Assembly (NCBI RefSeq): GCF_030053425.1
Contig: NZ_JASGBI010000001.1
Location: 1,744,001-1,808,000 of the forward strand
Source: Lysobacter stagni
GTDB lineage: Bacteria; Pseudomonadota; Gammaproteobacteria; Xanthomonadales; Xanthomonadaceae
Length of the DNA: 64,000 nucleotides
Direction: 5' to 3'
This document shows positions 1 through 11,580 of the stretch, piece after piece (within the stretch, counting starts at the first letter, position 1; every line of letters begins with the position of its first letter). The position numbers were made by a program, and so were the translations under genes. The notes beneath the pieces are model-generated. The model did not search any database, was not told where the DNA came from, and saw only the letters and a program-made list of their open reading frames with translations.

Positions 1-1
1 G

Positions 2-1282
2 GTCGAGATCGAGCCGGCCATGTACGAGGGTGCCCGACTGTTCCACCCTCGCGTGTCGCGTGCGTATGACGATCCGCGCTCGCACGTGCGGTTCGATGAT
101 GCGCGAACCTACTTCTCCACCGGCAATCGCCATTACGACGTGATCGTGTCGGAGCCGTCCAACCCGTGGGTGAGCGGCGTCGCCAGCCTGTTCACGCAGG
201 AGTTCTACGGCTTCATCAGGCGGCATCTGCAAGACGACGGCATCCTCGTCCAGTGGCTGTACACCTACGAACTCAACGATCAGCTGCTGTCCACCATGGT
301 GGCGGCGTTGATCGGTGAATTCCCGAACACCGAGGTGTACGTCACCAACACGAACGATCTGATCTTCGTCGCGCACAAGGGCAAGGCAGCCAAACCCGAC
401 TGGTCGGCGATCCGGCAGGAACCGCTCGCGTCGGAGCTGAAGCGCGTGGGTCTGGCGAGCGAAACGGATTTCGCCATCCGCCGGGTGGGTGGGCCGCGCG
501 TCCTGCAGGCGTTCGTCCGCAATCAGGGCGCGACGCCGTACTCGGATTTCTACCCCACGGTGGCGTTGAACGCGCCGCGCAGCCGCTTCAAGCGGGAGCT
601 GGCCGACACGCTGGTCGGTCTGGTGGACAACGGCATGCCGGTGCTCGACATCCTCGACGGTCGGCAGGTGCACGTGCCACTGCATGCGCTGGATGCGGAC
701 ACGTCCCGCTTCTCGACGGGCATCCGCACGGCGGCGGCGATGCGCCACGCGCTGATCGGTCGCGATGCGAGCCAGCTGGCGGAAGTGCCCGAGCTGGCCA
801 GTCGCGTCGGGGCATTGCAGGAAGCGTCCGCGCGCGTGATCACACCGGAGCAGGTGACCTATTGGTCTGACCTGGCCTCCAGACTGGCGGACAGCAGCCT
901 TGGCCTGTTGCCCCCGGCGGAACAGGAAGGCCTGTGGATCCATCCGGCGTGGATCGATGTGCCGAAGCAGCCGGAACTGGTGCAGGCGCTGCTGCAGGTC
1001 TACGCCGCTGCCGCCTCGCGCGACGTGGCTGCGATGAACCGCGACGCCGTGGCGCTCCTCCGTCGATCCGACGTGTCCCAGCTGAGTCCCCACGCGCGCG
1101 AACACGTGCTGGTGATCGCACAGCTGGGCGCCATCGGCACGGGCTCGCAAACGCAGGTGTCGGCGAACGAGCGCGACTTCGGGCGCGATCTCCAACCCTC
1201 CGCCGCGCTGGGTCCCGTGCGCAGCTACCTACTCGCGTGGGCGGACGAACCCGCGAAGAACGCGGCTGCCGGCGGCCGCTGA
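2..1282 (+). CDS. Spermidine-synthase-like protein, C-terminal part (cut by window edge)
   Basis: The reading frame is open from the first bases. It begins in-frame with VEIEPAM, which resembles the acidic strand of the S-adenosylmethionine-type Rossmann fold in spermidine synthases, so the true start lies upstream and the ATG at 20 is internal. The next segment (SEPSNPWVSG, then FTQEFYGFIRRHL) matches the family's catalytic core. About 270 further residues follow that fold, with helical, repeat-like character that I cannot assign. In related bacteria such domains are often fused behind a multi-spanning membrane region; whether that holds here cannot be seen. Polyamine synthesis is not proven, because many family members have unknown substrates. 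The gene converges on pilR. Confidence 0.7.
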   Translation, partial: VEIEPAMYEGARLFHPRVSRAYDDPRSHVRFDDARTYFSTGNRHYDVIVSEPSNPWVSGVASLFTQEFYGFIRRHLQDDGILVQWLYTYELNDQLLSTMVAALIGEFPNTEVYVTNTNDLIFVAHKGKAAKPDWSAIRQEPLASELKRVGLASETDFAIRRVGGPRVLQAFVRNQGATPYSDFYPTVALNAPRSRFKRELADTLVGLVDNGMPVLDILDGRQVHVPLHALDADTSRFSTGIRTAAAMRHALIGRDASQLAEVPELASRVGALQEASARVITPEQVTYWSDLASRLADSSLGLLPPAEQEGLWIHPAWIDVPKQPELVQALLQVYAAAASRDVAAMNRDAVALLRRSDVSQLSPHAREHVLVIAQLGAIGTGSQTQVSANERDFGRDLQPSAALGPVRSYLLAWADEPAKNAAAGGR

Positions 1283-1312
1283 CGGCCGCCGCAGGAGGCG
1301 TGAGTTGGAAGC

Positions 1313-1335
1313 GACCCTCCCTTGCCGGGAGGGTC
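1313..1335. terminator. Hairpin between convergent genes, possible weak terminator
   Basis: A perfect 9-bp stem (GACCCTCCC pairing with GGGAGGGTC) with a 5-nt loop lies just past the first gene and overlaps the stop codon of pilR. There is no T-run on either side, so intrinsic termination would be weak; Rho-dependent termination or mRNA end protection is equally possible. Confidence 0.35.
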
Positions 1336-2788
1336 AGTCGATGCCGAGCTTCTTCAGCTTGTAGCGCAGCGCGCGGAACGTGATGCCCAGGGCCGCCGCG
1401 GTGCGCGTCTTGTTGTAACGGTTTTCCTGCAGCGCCTGCTGGATCGCGGCGCGCTCGATCTCTTCGATGTACGAGGGCAGGGGGCTGCTGGCGGTGTCGC
1501 GCGGATTCAGCGTGCGCGGGTCGATGGCCATCATCGGCTGGCCCGGAACGGCCAGCGTCGCGTTGCCTGCGGTGGTCTGCGAAGCGGGTGCCGACGCGGC
1601 GACCGGCGCAGGCTGCGTCGACGATGCGACCTGCGGCAGACGCAGGTCCTCGGCGGCAAGCGTGTCGCCTTCGGCCAGCGCCAGCGCGCGTTCGAGGATG
1701 TTCTCCAGCTCGCGCACGTTGCCCGGGAACGCATAGCTGCGCAGTGCGGCGAGCGCGTCGCTGCTGAGCAGCGGCACGGGGCGTCCCTGCGTGGCAGCCA
1801 GGCGCTGCAGCACCTTGGCGGCGAGGCCGGGCAGATCGTCCTGGCGCTCGCGCAGCGGCGGCACGCGCAGTTCGATCACGTTGATGCGGTAGTAGAGGTC
1901 CTGGCGGAAGCGGCCATCGGCCACCAGCGCGCCAAGGTCCTTGTGCGTGGCCGACAGGATGCGCACGTCCACCGGTATTTCGCTGTTCGCGCCGACCGGG
2001 CGGATCGACTTTTCCTGGATCGCGCGCAGCAGTTTGACCTGCATGGCCAGCGGCAGCTCGGCGATTTCGTCCAGGAACAGCGTGCCGCCGTCGGCGGTCT
2101 GGAACAGGCCGGGCTTGTCGGCGTGGGCGCCGGTGAAGCTGCCTTTCTTGTGGCCGAAGAACTCGCTTTCCATCAGCTCGGCCGGGATCGCGCCGCAGTT
2201 GACGGGCACGAACGGGCCGGTGGAGCGCGCGCCTTCGGCGTGGATGGTGCGGGCGACCAGTTCCTTGCCGGTGCCGGACTCGCCGACGATGTAGACCGGT
2301 GCCTGGCTGCGCGCCACCTTGCCGATGGTCTGGCGCAGCTGCCCCATGGCCGGCGACTGGCCGTACAGGCGCGCGGCGACCGCATCGGCCTGCGGCACGG
2401 CGCCGCTCTTGCGGGCTTCGTTGAGGTCCAGCGCATGGCGGACCAGATCGCGCAGCACGGCCAGGTCGACCGGCTTGGCGACGAAGTCGAACGCGCCGGC
2501 CTTCAACGCCTCGACCGCCGCTTCGACGTTGCCGAAGGCGGTGATCATGGCGACGGGCGTGTCCGGATGCTTCTGGCTGATCTCGGCGACGAGGTCCATG
2601 CCCGAGCCGTCAGGCAGGCGCATGTCCGTCAACGCAAGGTCATAGCGATTGCGCGACAGCTGGCTGCGCGCTTCGCCGAGCGTGGAGGCGGTGTCGCATC
2701 GCAGGCCCATGCGGCCCAAGGTCATGACGAGCAGTTCGCGGATGTCGCGTTCGTCGTCGACCACCAATGCACTACGTGTTTCAGCCAT
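1334..2788 (-). CDS. pilR: Sigma-54-dependent response regulator PilR
   Basis: This 484-residue NtrC-type activator should switch on sigma-54 promoters, classically pilA for type IV pilin, when phosphorylated by PilS. The receiver domain spans about residues 7-118, with D11/D12, the phospho-acceptor D55 and K105. The AAA+ domain has the Walker A motif GESGTGKE at 169-176 and the sigma-54 contact loop GSFTGA at 216-221, a serine variant of GAFTGA. The C-terminus is a Fis-type helix-turn-helix ending near KTRTAAALGITFRALRYKL. It lies 70 bp downstream of pilS on the same strand, the usual PilSR order. No pilin gene is in the window. Confidence 0.93.
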   Translation of the reverse strand: MAETRSALVVDDERDIRELLVMTLGRMGLRCDTASTLGEARSQLSRNRYDLALTDMRLPDGSGMDLVAEISQKHPDTPVAMITAFGNVEAAVEALKAGAFDFVAKPVDLAVLRDLVRHALDLNEARKSGAVPQADAVAARLYGQSPAMGQLRQTIGKVARSQAPVYIVGESGTGKELVARTIHAEGARSTGPFVPVNCGAIPAELMESEFFGHKKGSFTGAHADKPGLFQTADGGTLFLDEIAELPLAMQVKLLRAIQEKSIRPVGANSEIPVDVRILSATHKDLGALVADGRFRQDLYYRINVIELRVPPLRERQDDLPGLAAKVLQRLAATQGRPVPLLSSDALAALRSYAFPGNVRELENILERALALAEGDTLAAEDLRLPQVASSTQPAPVAASAPASQTTAGNATLAVPGQPMMAIDPRTLNPRDTASSPLPSYIEEIERAAIQQALQENRYNKTRTAAALGITFRALRYKLKKLGID

Positions 2789-2858
2789 CCTTTCCTCCGG
2801 CCTTCACGATAACTTAAGGTTGCGTGGAGCGCCAAGCACGTTCTGGCGCATCGCGCAT

Positions 2859-4559
2859 TCAGGAAGCCAGCAGCGTGTGGCTGCCGATCAGGCGGATGCG
2901 GAAACAGCCGCCACCACCCGGCATCGGAACGTAGTCGAGCGTGGCCTGGTTGGCGCGACACAGTTCGCGCGCGATGTACAGCCCCAATCCCGTGCCGTGG
3001 CTGGACGTGGTGAAGAACGGGCGGAACAGCCGCGAGGCCACCGACTCGGGAATGCCCGGTCCACGGTCCAGCACGTCGATGCAGGGCAGGCCCGCGTCGT
3101 CCGGGTACACATGCACGGTCACGCGCGCCGGTTCGCCCGGCATGCGCCCGTACGTCAGCGCGTTGTGCACCAGCACGGTCAGCACCTGGTGCAGCTGGCG
3201 CGGGTCGATCAGCACCGGCAGGCGCGCGACGTTGCCGGTGGCGCGCAGCGTGTCCAGATCGAGCGGATGGCTGGCCAGGTAATCCTCGACGAACAGCCGC
3301 GAGAAGCCCACCAGTTCGACGTGTTCGGGCTTCGCGGGCTCGCGCCGCGCCATGCCCAGCACGTTCTCGACGATGCCGTTCATGCGGATGCCCTGCTGGC
3401 GGATGATTTCCAGCAGCCGCCGCTCCGCGGTGGGCACGTCGTCGGATTCCTCCAGCAGCTGCACCGCGTAGTTGATGGCCGCCAGCGGATTGCGGATCTC
3501 GTGCGCGAGACTGGCCGAGAAGCGGCCCAGCGTTGCCAGCGTCATCGACTCGGCGTGGCGCGACAGCAGCGAGGTGTCGTCAAGGAAGATCAGCACCTGC
3601 TCGCTGCCGGCCAGCAACCGCGTGAAGCGCGGCACGACTTCGGGCAGGTCGGGCGCCAGTTGCAGCGGGCTGTCGTTGTGGCTGCCGTCCTGGCGCCAGC
3701 GCTCCAGTCGGCGCGCCAGCTCCGGCGCGGCGACGGCGAGGCTGCGATGGCCGTGCAGGTCGACGCTTTCGCCGGCATCGCCCAGCAGCAGCATCGCGGC
3801 CTCGTTGGCCAGGCGGATGCGATCGCCGCGATCCACCAGCAGCACGCCGGTGCGCAACCGGCGGATGATGAGTTCGTTGATCTCGCCCAGGTGCGCCGCC
3901 TCGGCGCCGCGCCGCTCGGCCAGGTCGTAGCTGTCGCGCATCTGCCGGCCCAGGATGCTGGTCAGCGTTGCGATGGCCATGTACCCGACGGAGAACATGA
4001 TCGGTTCGGCCAGCGTGCGCGACTGGCCATCGACTTCCAGCAGGCTCCACGCGTATTCGCCGAACAGGCCCACCACCGCCACGATCGCGGCGCCGAAGCC
4101 GTAGCGCGGTGGCAGCAGCAACGCCGCCGCGCCCACGTTGAACAGCAGCATCAGCGCCACGCCGGTGCCGGCGGCGGGCATGGTGTGCATGGCCAGGATG
4201 CCGAAGAACAGGTCGGCCGCGATGCCGGTCAACGTCTGGCTGCGCAGTTCGCCCTGCCGGCCGAATACGAACAGCAGGGCGGCTATGAAGAGATAGGACA
4301 GGGCGATGGAGCGCGCCAGCAGCGCATGCCGCAGCGGTTCGATCAGGCCGGTGACCGGGCCGAACAGGAAAAACACCAGCAGCGCCGCCTCGAACAGGCG
4401 GTAGAGCGTGAAGAAATAGAGTTCGCGGCGCAGGGCGCGGTCGGCGTCGGCGGCGTCGATCGGGGCGAGAACGGACGGCAAGCGGCGGGGCCCGGCGTGA
4501 AGGATGCCCGACGAGTATGGACGGGCGCGGGAGTCCGTCGCCAGTCGGCGCCCCGCCAT
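2859..4559 (-). CDS. pilS: Sensor histidine kinase PilS
   Basis: This is the membrane sensor kinase partner of PilR, 566 residues. The N-terminal region, about residues 48-200, holds several hydrophobic segments consistent with the six-helix membrane domain of PilS. A PAS-like linker follows, then the H-box [13 protein letters not shown] with the phosphorylated histidine at H353. The ATPase domain contains [10 protein letters not shown] and the G-box [12 protein letters not shown] near the C-terminus. The start at 4559 gives about 47 residues before the first membrane helix; I see no alternative ATG before that helix. It is divergent from sucC across a 185-bp region. In Pseudomonas, PilS senses pilin in the inner membrane; that role is inferred here. 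Confidence 0.92.
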   Translation of the reverse strand: MAGRRLATDSRARPYSSGILHAGPRRLPSVLAPIDAADADRALRRELYFFTLYRLFEAALLVFFLFGPVTGLIEPLRHALLARSIALSYLFIAALLFVFGRQGELRSQTLTGIAADLFFGILAMHTMPAAGTGVALMLLFNVGAAALLLPPRYGFGAAIVAVVGLFGEYAWSLLEVDGQSRTLAEPIMFSVGYMAIATLTSILGRQMRDSYDLAERRGAEAAHLGEINELIIRRLRTGVLLVDRGDRIRLANEAAMLLLGDAGESVDLHGHRSLAVAAPELARRLERWRQDGSHNDSPLQLAPDLPEVVPRFTRLLAGSEQVLIFLDDTSLLSRHAESMTLATLGRFSASLAHEIRNPLAAINYAVQLLEESDDVPTAERRLLEIIRQQGIRMNGIVENVLGMARREPAKPEHVELVGFSRLFVEDYLASHPLDLDTLRATGNVARLPVLIDPRQLHQVLTVLVHNALTYGRMPGEPARVTVHVYPDDAGLPCIDVLDRGPGIPESVASRLFRPFFTTSSHGTGLGLYIARELCRANQATLDYVPMPGGGGCFRIRLIGSHTLLAS

Positions 4560-4623
4560 GCCGCCCGAATCGGCAAAGTGACGGCCCGCGGGCGCATCGA
4601 CGCCGCCCAGGGGACCGGCCGTT

Positions 4624-4652
4624 TTGCCCGGGCCGCGCGGATCGGCGACAAT
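4624..4652 (+). promoter_or_regulatory. Putative sigma-70 promoter for sucCD
   Basis: TTGCCC (4624-4629) and GACAAT (4647-4652) are separated by exactly 17 nt in the pilS-sucC divergent region, about 93 bp before the sucC ATG. Both hexamers depart from consensus, so this is a reasonable but unproven promoter. Confidence 0.4.
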
Positions 4653-4744
4653 ACGGCCCCCTCGCGCACGGCCGGACGGGTCCCCATGGGCACCCGGACT
4701 GGCACCAGGCCGCGGGGATTCTTATCACTCCCCTCGGTGGACGC

Positions 4745-5911
<1,167 letters not shown>

Positions 5912-5923
5912 GGGGCTGATGAC

Positions 5924-6799
<876 letters not shown>

Positions 6800-6828
6800 T
6801 TTCCGCGCCATCGGCGGCCTGAAACGAG

Positions 6829-6861
6829 ACCCGCGCTGCGGCAACGCAGCGCGGGTTTTCT
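6829..6861 (+). terminator. Rho-independent terminator of sucCD
   Basis: A perfect 12-bp GC-rich stem (ACCCGCGCTGCG with CGCAGCGCGGGT) closes a GCAA tetraloop at 6841-6844 and runs into TTTTCTGT. It sits 30 bp after the sucD stop codon and just ahead of the next gene. Confidence 0.9.
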
Positions 6862-6885
6862 GTATCTTGGCCCCGGGGAGGGGGC

Positions 6886-8847
6886 ATGTCGGCTCTGCAA
6901 TACAAGCGGGAAATCGACGGACTGCGCGCGATCGCCGTTCTGGGCGTCGTGTTGTTCCACGCCGAGCCCGCATGGTTGCCGGGCGGGTTCCTCGGCGTCG
7001 ATGTGTTCTTCGTGATCTCGGGCTATCTGATCACCTCGCTGCTGCTGCTCGAACATCACCGCTCCGGCACGCTCGATCTGACCGCCTTCTACGCGCGCCG
7101 GATGCGCCGCCTGCTGCCGGCGCTGGGCGTGGTGGTGCTGGCCACCGTGCTGGCCGGCCTGTGGCTGATTCCCGAAGACGCTCATCGCGACCTGCTGCGC
7201 TCGGCGGCGGCTTCGCTGTTGTTCGTGGCCAACGTCTACTTCCAGGCCAATACAGGCGATTACTTCGACATGCCGACCGACGAGGTGCCATTGCTGCACC
7301 TGTGGTCGCTGGGTGTGGAAGAACAGTTCTACCTCGTGTTGCCTTTGCTGCTGCTGTGGATGGCGCGGCGCGGTACACGCGGCCTGGTGAGCGTGCTGGT
7401 CGGGGCCAGCGTCGTTTCGCTGCTGCTGGCGGAACACTGGATCCAGATCCGTCCCTCGATCGCCTTCTACCAGATGCCGGCACGGTTCTGGGAATTCGCG
7501 GCGGGCGCACTGGTGGCCACCGCGCCACGCGGCCGCCTGCAGCCGCAGTTGGCCACGGCTCTGGCCTGGACCGGCCTGGGCACCGTCGTCGCGGCGATGG
7601 TGTTGGGCAGTCCGATGCATTTCCCGGGCGTGGGGGCGTTGCCGGTCGTGCTCGGTTCGGCGGTGTTGATATGGAGCCTGCACGACGGTGCGCGGCTTCA
7701 CGGTGCCAGCGCGCTGCTCGGTGCGCGGCCGATGGTCTTCTTCGGCCTGATTTCCTACTCGTTGTATCTGTGGCATTGGCCGCTGCTCGCGATCCTGCGC
7801 GTGACGACGCTCGAGCCGTCGCTGGCGGCGCGATTGGGTGCGTGCGCCATCGCGATCGTGCTGGCCTGGGGCAGTCACCGGTACATCGAGACGCCGTTCC
7901 GACGCCGCCCCCCAGGGGCGACGTCGCAACGGCGGACGGTGGCGGTGGGAGCAGGGGCATCGGCGGTGTTGGCGCTGGCGCTGGTGGGCGTCGGCCAGGC
8001 GCTGACGCCTGCGCCACTGCCGACGCCGACCGGCCCGCAGGCGACCGCGGCACTGGATCGTCCGGCGAACATGAGCACCTGCCATTTCGGTCTGGATGCG
8101 GACATCGACCACCTGCAGCCGGCCGCGTGCAACTCCAACCCGGCGAAGCCGGCCAGCATCGTCCTGTGGGGCGATTCGCACGCGCTCGCATGGCAGCCGT
8201 TCGCGTGGTCGGTGGCCACCGCATCGGCGACCGCGGCAGCCAGCTTCACGCTGGACTCGTGCCCGCCGATCAGCAATTTCGACACCTGGCGCGCCGACTT
8301 TCCGCGGCATCGCGACAACTGCCGGCGCTTCAACGCGCTGGCGGCTGACTACGTCCGCCAGAAGACCCCCGACGAAGTGATCCTGGCGGGACGCTGGCTG
8401 CTGTATTTCCAGACGCGTCCGGCCAATGGCATGCGGCCGCAAAGTCCGGAATCGTTCGAACAGGGCATCGCGCAGGCCGTGGACGAGATTGCTCCCCACA
8501 CGAAGAAAGTGGTGCTGATGGGGCCGCTGCCCGCGCTGGAGGCGCCGGCGCCGCGCTGCCTGTCGGCGCAGGACGAACCACGCTGCGCGATGCCGCGCCA
8601 GGAATACGATCGCCTGGCCGCCCGCGTGTGGAGCGTGTTCCGGCAGATCGCTTCGCGGCACCCGAACGTGGAGCTGATCGATCCGGCGGAGTTCTTCTGT
8701 GGCCCGGAACGCTGCCCCGCGGCGCGGGACGGCTATGCGTTGTTCTGGGACTCCAACCACGTCTCCACGCACGCGGCGCGCCAGTTCGCGCGCGTGTACC
8801 TGGCCGATCCGGCCCGCTGGCGCGCGTCCGCGGCACCGTTGCACTAG
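6886..8847 (+). CDS. Membrane acyltransferase, AT3 domain plus SGNH domain (OafA-like)
   Basis: This 653-residue protein should transfer acyl groups, often acetyl, across the inner membrane onto a surface polysaccharide or similar acceptor. The N-terminal acyltransferase-3 domain, about residues 5-340, has around ten hydrophobic segments and the R-x10-H motif (R14, H25) in EIDGLRAIAVLGVVLFH. The C-terminal SGNH hydrolase-like domain has GDSHALAW with S431 and the DxxH pair D622/H625 near the end. A purine-rich GGGGAGGGGG precedes the ATG. The acceptor cannot be named, and no polysaccharide gene cluster adjoins it. It stands alone between the sucCD terminator and nadE. Confidence 0.88.
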   Translation: MSALQYKREIDGLRAIAVLGVVLFHAEPAWLPGGFLGVDVFFVISGYLITSLLLLEHHRSGTLDLTAFYARRMRRLLPALGVVVLATVLAGLWLIPEDAHRDLLRSAAASLLFVANVYFQANTGDYFDMPTDEVPLLHLWSLGVEEQFYLVLPLLLLWMARRGTRGLVSVLVGASVVSLLLAEHWIQIRPSIAFYQMPARFWEFAAGALVATAPRGRLQPQLATALAWTGLGTVVAAMVLGSPMHFPGVGALPVVLGSAVLIWSLHDGARLHGASALLGARPMVFFGLISYSLYLWHWPLLAILRVTTLEPSLAARLGACAIAIVLAWGSHRYIETPFRRRPPGATSQRRTVAVGAGASAVLALALVGVGQALTPAPLPTPTGPQATAALDRPANMSTCHFGLDADIDHLQPAACNSNPAKPASIVLWGDSHALAWQPFAWSVATASATAAASFTLDSCPPISNFDTWRADFPRHRDNCRRFNALAADYVRQKTPDEVILAGRWLLYFQTRPANGMRPQSPESFEQGIAQAVDEIAPHTKKVVLMGPLPALEAPAPRCLSAQDEPRCAMPRQEYDRLAARVWSVFRQIASRHPNVELIDPAEFFCGPERCPAARDGYALFWDSNHVSTHAARQFARVYLADPARWRASAAPLH

Positions 8848-8871
8848 CGCCACACGGGCCGGACGACGCGG

Positions 8872-8900
8872 TTTTCATGCCGCGGGCAAAGTCCGATACT
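8872..8900 (+). promoter_or_regulatory. Possible sigma-70 promoter for nadE
   Basis: TTTTCA (8872-8877) and GATACT (8895-8900) are spaced by 17 nt, about 33 bp before the nadE start. Each hexamer matches consensus at four of six positions, so confidence is modest. Confidence 0.3.
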
Positions 8901-8932
8901 GGCGGCCAACGTCGTACGGAACCTGCGCCGCC

Positions 8933-10567
8933 ATGAGTCAGCCGCTTCGCATCGCCCTCGCGCAGTTCGATTTCCCGGTGGGAGCGGTGCACCAGAACGC
9001 CGAACGCATCGCGACGATGATCGCCCAGGCGCGCGACGAGTTCGGCGCCGACATCGTGTTGTTCCCCGAGCTGGCGCTCAGCGGCTATCCGCCGGAGGAC
9101 CTGCTGTTGCGCCCGGGGTTCCTGGCCGACTGCCAGGCGGCGATCGAAGATCTGGCGGCCAGCACGCGCGGGATCGTGGCCGTGGTCGGTTGGCCGCAGG
9201 CGGCCGGCAGCGTGGTCTACAACGCCGCCAGCGTGCTGCGCGACGGCCACATCTCCCACACCTACCGCAAACGCGAGCTGCCCAACTACGCCGTGTTCGA
9301 CGAGCGCCGCTACTTCGACGTCGACCCCGACCGCGAGGATTGCGTGTTCGACGTGGATGGGGTGCAGGTCGGCCTGATCATCTGCGAGGACCTGTGGTTC
9401 GCCGAACCGCTGGCGAGCACGGTGGCGAAGGGCGCCGAACTGGTGCTGGTGCCCAATGCCTCGCCGTTCGAACGCGACAAGCACGCCGAGCGCGACGAGA
9501 TCATGGCGCGCCGCGTGCAGGAGACCGGCGTCGGACTGGTCTACCTCAACCTCGTCGGCGGACAGGACGCGGTGGTGTTCGACGGCGGTTCGGTCGTGGC
9601 CGATGGCGACGGCACCGTGCATCCGGCCGCGGCCGCCTTCACCGACCAGTGGCTGGTGGTGGAGTTCGATCCCGATTCGCGCCGTTTCTCGCCGCTGCAG
9701 TGGGTGGAGGATGGCGACGAAAGCCGCGATGCACTGGCCTGGCGCGCGGTCGTGCGCGGCACGCAGGACTATTGCCGCAAGAATGGTTTCACCAAGATCT
9801 GGCTGGGCCTGTCGGGCGGCATCGACTCGTCGCTGGTGCTGGCGGTCGCGGTGGACGCGCTGGGCGCGGACAACGTCACCGCGGTGCGCATGCCGTCACG
9901 CTACACCGCAGGTCTGTCCAACGACCTGGCCGAGGAGCAGTGCCGCGTGCAGGGCGTCCGCCTGCTGACGCTGCCGATCGAAAAACCGTTCCAGGGGTAT
10001 CTGGACGCGCTGGCGGAGCACTTCGGCGATCGGCCGGTCGACGTCACCGAGGAGAACCTGCAGTCGCGCACGCGCGGCGCGCTGCTCATGGCGATGAGCA
10101 ACAAGTTCGGCGGCCTGTTGCTGACCACCGGCAACAAGAGCGAGTACGCCGTCGGCTATGCCACGATCTACGGCGACATGTGCGGCGGCTATGCCCCGCT
10201 GAAGGATCTGTACAAGACCGAGGTCTTCGCGCTGGCGCGCTGGCGCAACACGGTCGGCGACCGCGTGATCCCGCAAGGCGTGATCGACCGTCCGCCTTCG
10301 GCCGAGCTGCGCGAGAACCAGAAGGACCAGGATTCGCTGCCGGCCTACGATGTGCTCGACGCCATCCTGCTGCGCTATGTGGATCAGGAGCAGTCGCGCG
10401 ACGAGATCGTGCGCGCCGGTTTCGATGCCGGCACGGTTGATCGGGTGCTGCGTCTGGTGCGCATCAGCGAATGGAAACGCCATCAGGCCGCGCCGGGCCC
10501 GAAGGTGTCGCGCCGCGCATTCGGGCGCGAGCGACGTTATCCGATCAGCAACGGCTACAGCGGCTGA
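8933..10567 (+). CDS. nadE: Glutamine-dependent NAD+ synthetase
   Basis: NadE makes NAD+ from nicotinic acid adenine dinucleotide with ATP, taking ammonia from glutamine. The ATG at 8933 (MSQPLRIALAQFDF) gives 544 residues, normal for the two-domain form. The N-terminal nitrilase-type glutaminase domain, residues 1-260, carries the catalytic E46 in FPELALSGYPPEDL, a lysine just before ELPNYAVFDE, and the nucleophile C151 in LIICEDLW. The C-terminal synthetase domain has the PP-loop SGGIDSS near residue 294 and STTGNKSEYAVGY-like binding segments. Upstream in-frame codons back to 8699 belong to the preceding gene's region and were not used. Confidence 0.96.
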   Translation: MSQPLRIALAQFDFPVGAVHQNAERIATMIAQARDEFGADIVLFPELALSGYPPEDLLLRPGFLADCQAAIEDLAASTRGIVAVVGWPQAAGSVVYNAASVLRDGHISHTYRKRELPNYAVFDERRYFDVDPDREDCVFDVDGVQVGLIICEDLWFAEPLASTVAKGAELVLVPNASPFERDKHAERDEIMARRVQETGVGLVYLNLVGGQDAVVFDGGSVVADGDGTVHPAAAAFTDQWLVVEFDPDSRRFSPLQWVEDGDESRDALAWRAVVRGTQDYCRKNGFTKIWLGLSGGIDSSLVLAVAVDALGADNVTAVRMPSRYTAGLSNDLAEEQCRVQGVRLLTLPIEKPFQGYLDALAEHFGDRPVDVTEENLQSRTRGALLMAMSNKFGGLLLTTGNKSEYAVGYATIYGDMCGGYAPLKDLYKTEVFALARWRNTVGDRVIPQGVIDRPPSAELRENQKDQDSLPAYDVLDAILLRYVDQEQSRDEIVRAGFDAGTVDRVLRLVRISEWKRHQAAPGPKVSRRAFGRERRYPISNGYSG

Positions 10568-10609
10568 TCCTCGCGCGGCGCGTGCCGCGCGTCTGATTCC
10601 TCCAACGAA

Positions 10610-10634
10610 AAACGCCGCCCGGTGGGCGGCGTTT
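10610..10634. terminator. Bidirectional terminator between nadE and bamD
   Basis: An 11-bp perfect stem (AAACGCCGCCC with GGGCGGCGTTT) closes a 3-nt loop between convergent genes. Read on the minus strand it is followed by five T residues, so it should end bamD efficiently. On the plus strand only GTTTCG follows. Confidence 0.75.
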
Positions 10635-10656
10635 CGACGTTCGGCGTTGGTGCGGG

Positions 10657-11502
10657 TCAGCGGTTGTCGAGCGCCGACTTCTCACCCGCGAACGGGTTGA
10701 GCTTGCGCCAGTTGCTGGGGTAGTCAGGCCACTTGCCCGCCAGGAACGGATGGTTCGGATCGTTCAGCTGCAACACGCGCTTGGCGTCGGCAGCCAGCGA
10801 CTCGTTGCCCAGGCCTTCGTAGGCGGCAGCGAGCGTGGCGACGGCGTCGTTCTGGTACTTGCTCTGCGGATAGGTCTCGAGCAGGAAGCGGGCGCGTTCG
10901 CTGGCCGCCACGTACGCGCCGCGACGCAGGTAGTACAGGGCCGTGTCCAGCTCGTGGCGCGCGAACATGTCGCGCAGTCCACGCATGCGCTCGCGGGCGT
11001 CGGCGGCGTAGCGGCTGTTCGGGTAGCGGTCGGCGACGATGGAGAAGTCGTTGAACGCCTGCAGCGGGGTGGCCAGGTCGCGACGGCTGGCGTCCAGGCT
11101 CCAGACCTTCTGCAGGAACACCGTGTCGCGGCTGGAATTGGTCAGGCCGCGCAGGTAGTACATGTACGCGGTGTTCTTGTGCGTCGGATAGGTGCGCAGG
11201 AAGCGGTCGATGCTGCTGATCGCGTCGTCGTGCTTGCCCGACTTGTATTGTGCGTAGGCGGTCTCGACCAGGGCCTGCTCCGTGTACGGACCGTACGGGT
11301 ACTGGGCGACCAGGCGCTTGTAGGTGGTTTCGGCACCGGACCAGTTACCGTTGGTCATCGAGCGGTGGCCCTTTTCGTAGAGCTGCTCGACCGGCACGCC
11401 TTCATCCGCGTCCTTGTCCTTGAATCGGCTGCAACCGGCGCCAGCGAAGGCAACGATCAGCAGCATGGCCAGCAGACGCAGAGACTTGGAGCGTAGGGTC
11501 AT
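10657..11502 (-). CDS. bamD: Outer membrane assembly lipoprotein BamD
   Basis: BamD is the essential lipoprotein of the BAM complex, which inserts beta-barrel proteins into the outer membrane. I chose the ATG at 11502 ([14 protein letters not shown]), giving 281 residues; the open frame extends further upstream but runs antisense to rluD. The signal sequence ends in the lipobox AGAGC with lipidated C24. TPR-type repeats follow ([59 protein letters not shown]). It is divergent from rluD across 78 bp, the same arrangement as bamD/rluD in Escherichia coli. Confidence 0.96.
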   Translation of the reverse strand: MTLRSKSLRLLAMLLIVAFAGAGCSRFKDKDADEGVPVEQLYEKGHRSMTNGNWSGAETTYKRLVAQYPYGPYTEQALVETAYAQYKSGKHDDAISSIDRFLRTYPTHKNTAYMYYLRGLTNSSRDTVFLQKVWSLDASRRDLATPLQAFNDFSIVADRYPNSRYAADARERMRGLRDMFARHELDTALYYLRRGAYVAASERARFLLETYPQSKYQNDAVATLAAAYEGLGNESLAADAKRVLQLNDPNHPFLAGKWPDYPSNWRKLNPFAGEKSALDNR

Positions 11503-11535
11503 GGGAAAAGGCGGGCGCCGAAGGTACGAAGACCG

Positions 11536-11542
11536 GATAATA
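11536..11542. promoter_or_regulatory. Possible overlapping -10 elements for divergent bamD and rluD
   Basis: The spacer contains GGATAATAG. On the plus strand GATAAT (11536-11541) is one mismatch from the -10 consensus for rluD. On the minus strand the complement reads TATTAT (11542-11537), also one mismatch, for bamD. I see no convincing -35 box on either strand. Confidence 0.3.
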
Positions 11543-11580
11543 GCAGTCCCCACGCGTCCGCCCTGAATCCTTCCCCTCCG

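Noticed and set aside
10572..10590. CGCGCGGC...GCCGCGCG-like repeat just after nadE
   Set aside because: Short alternating G/C pairs of this sort occur often by chance at this GC; the stronger terminator lies 20 bp further on.
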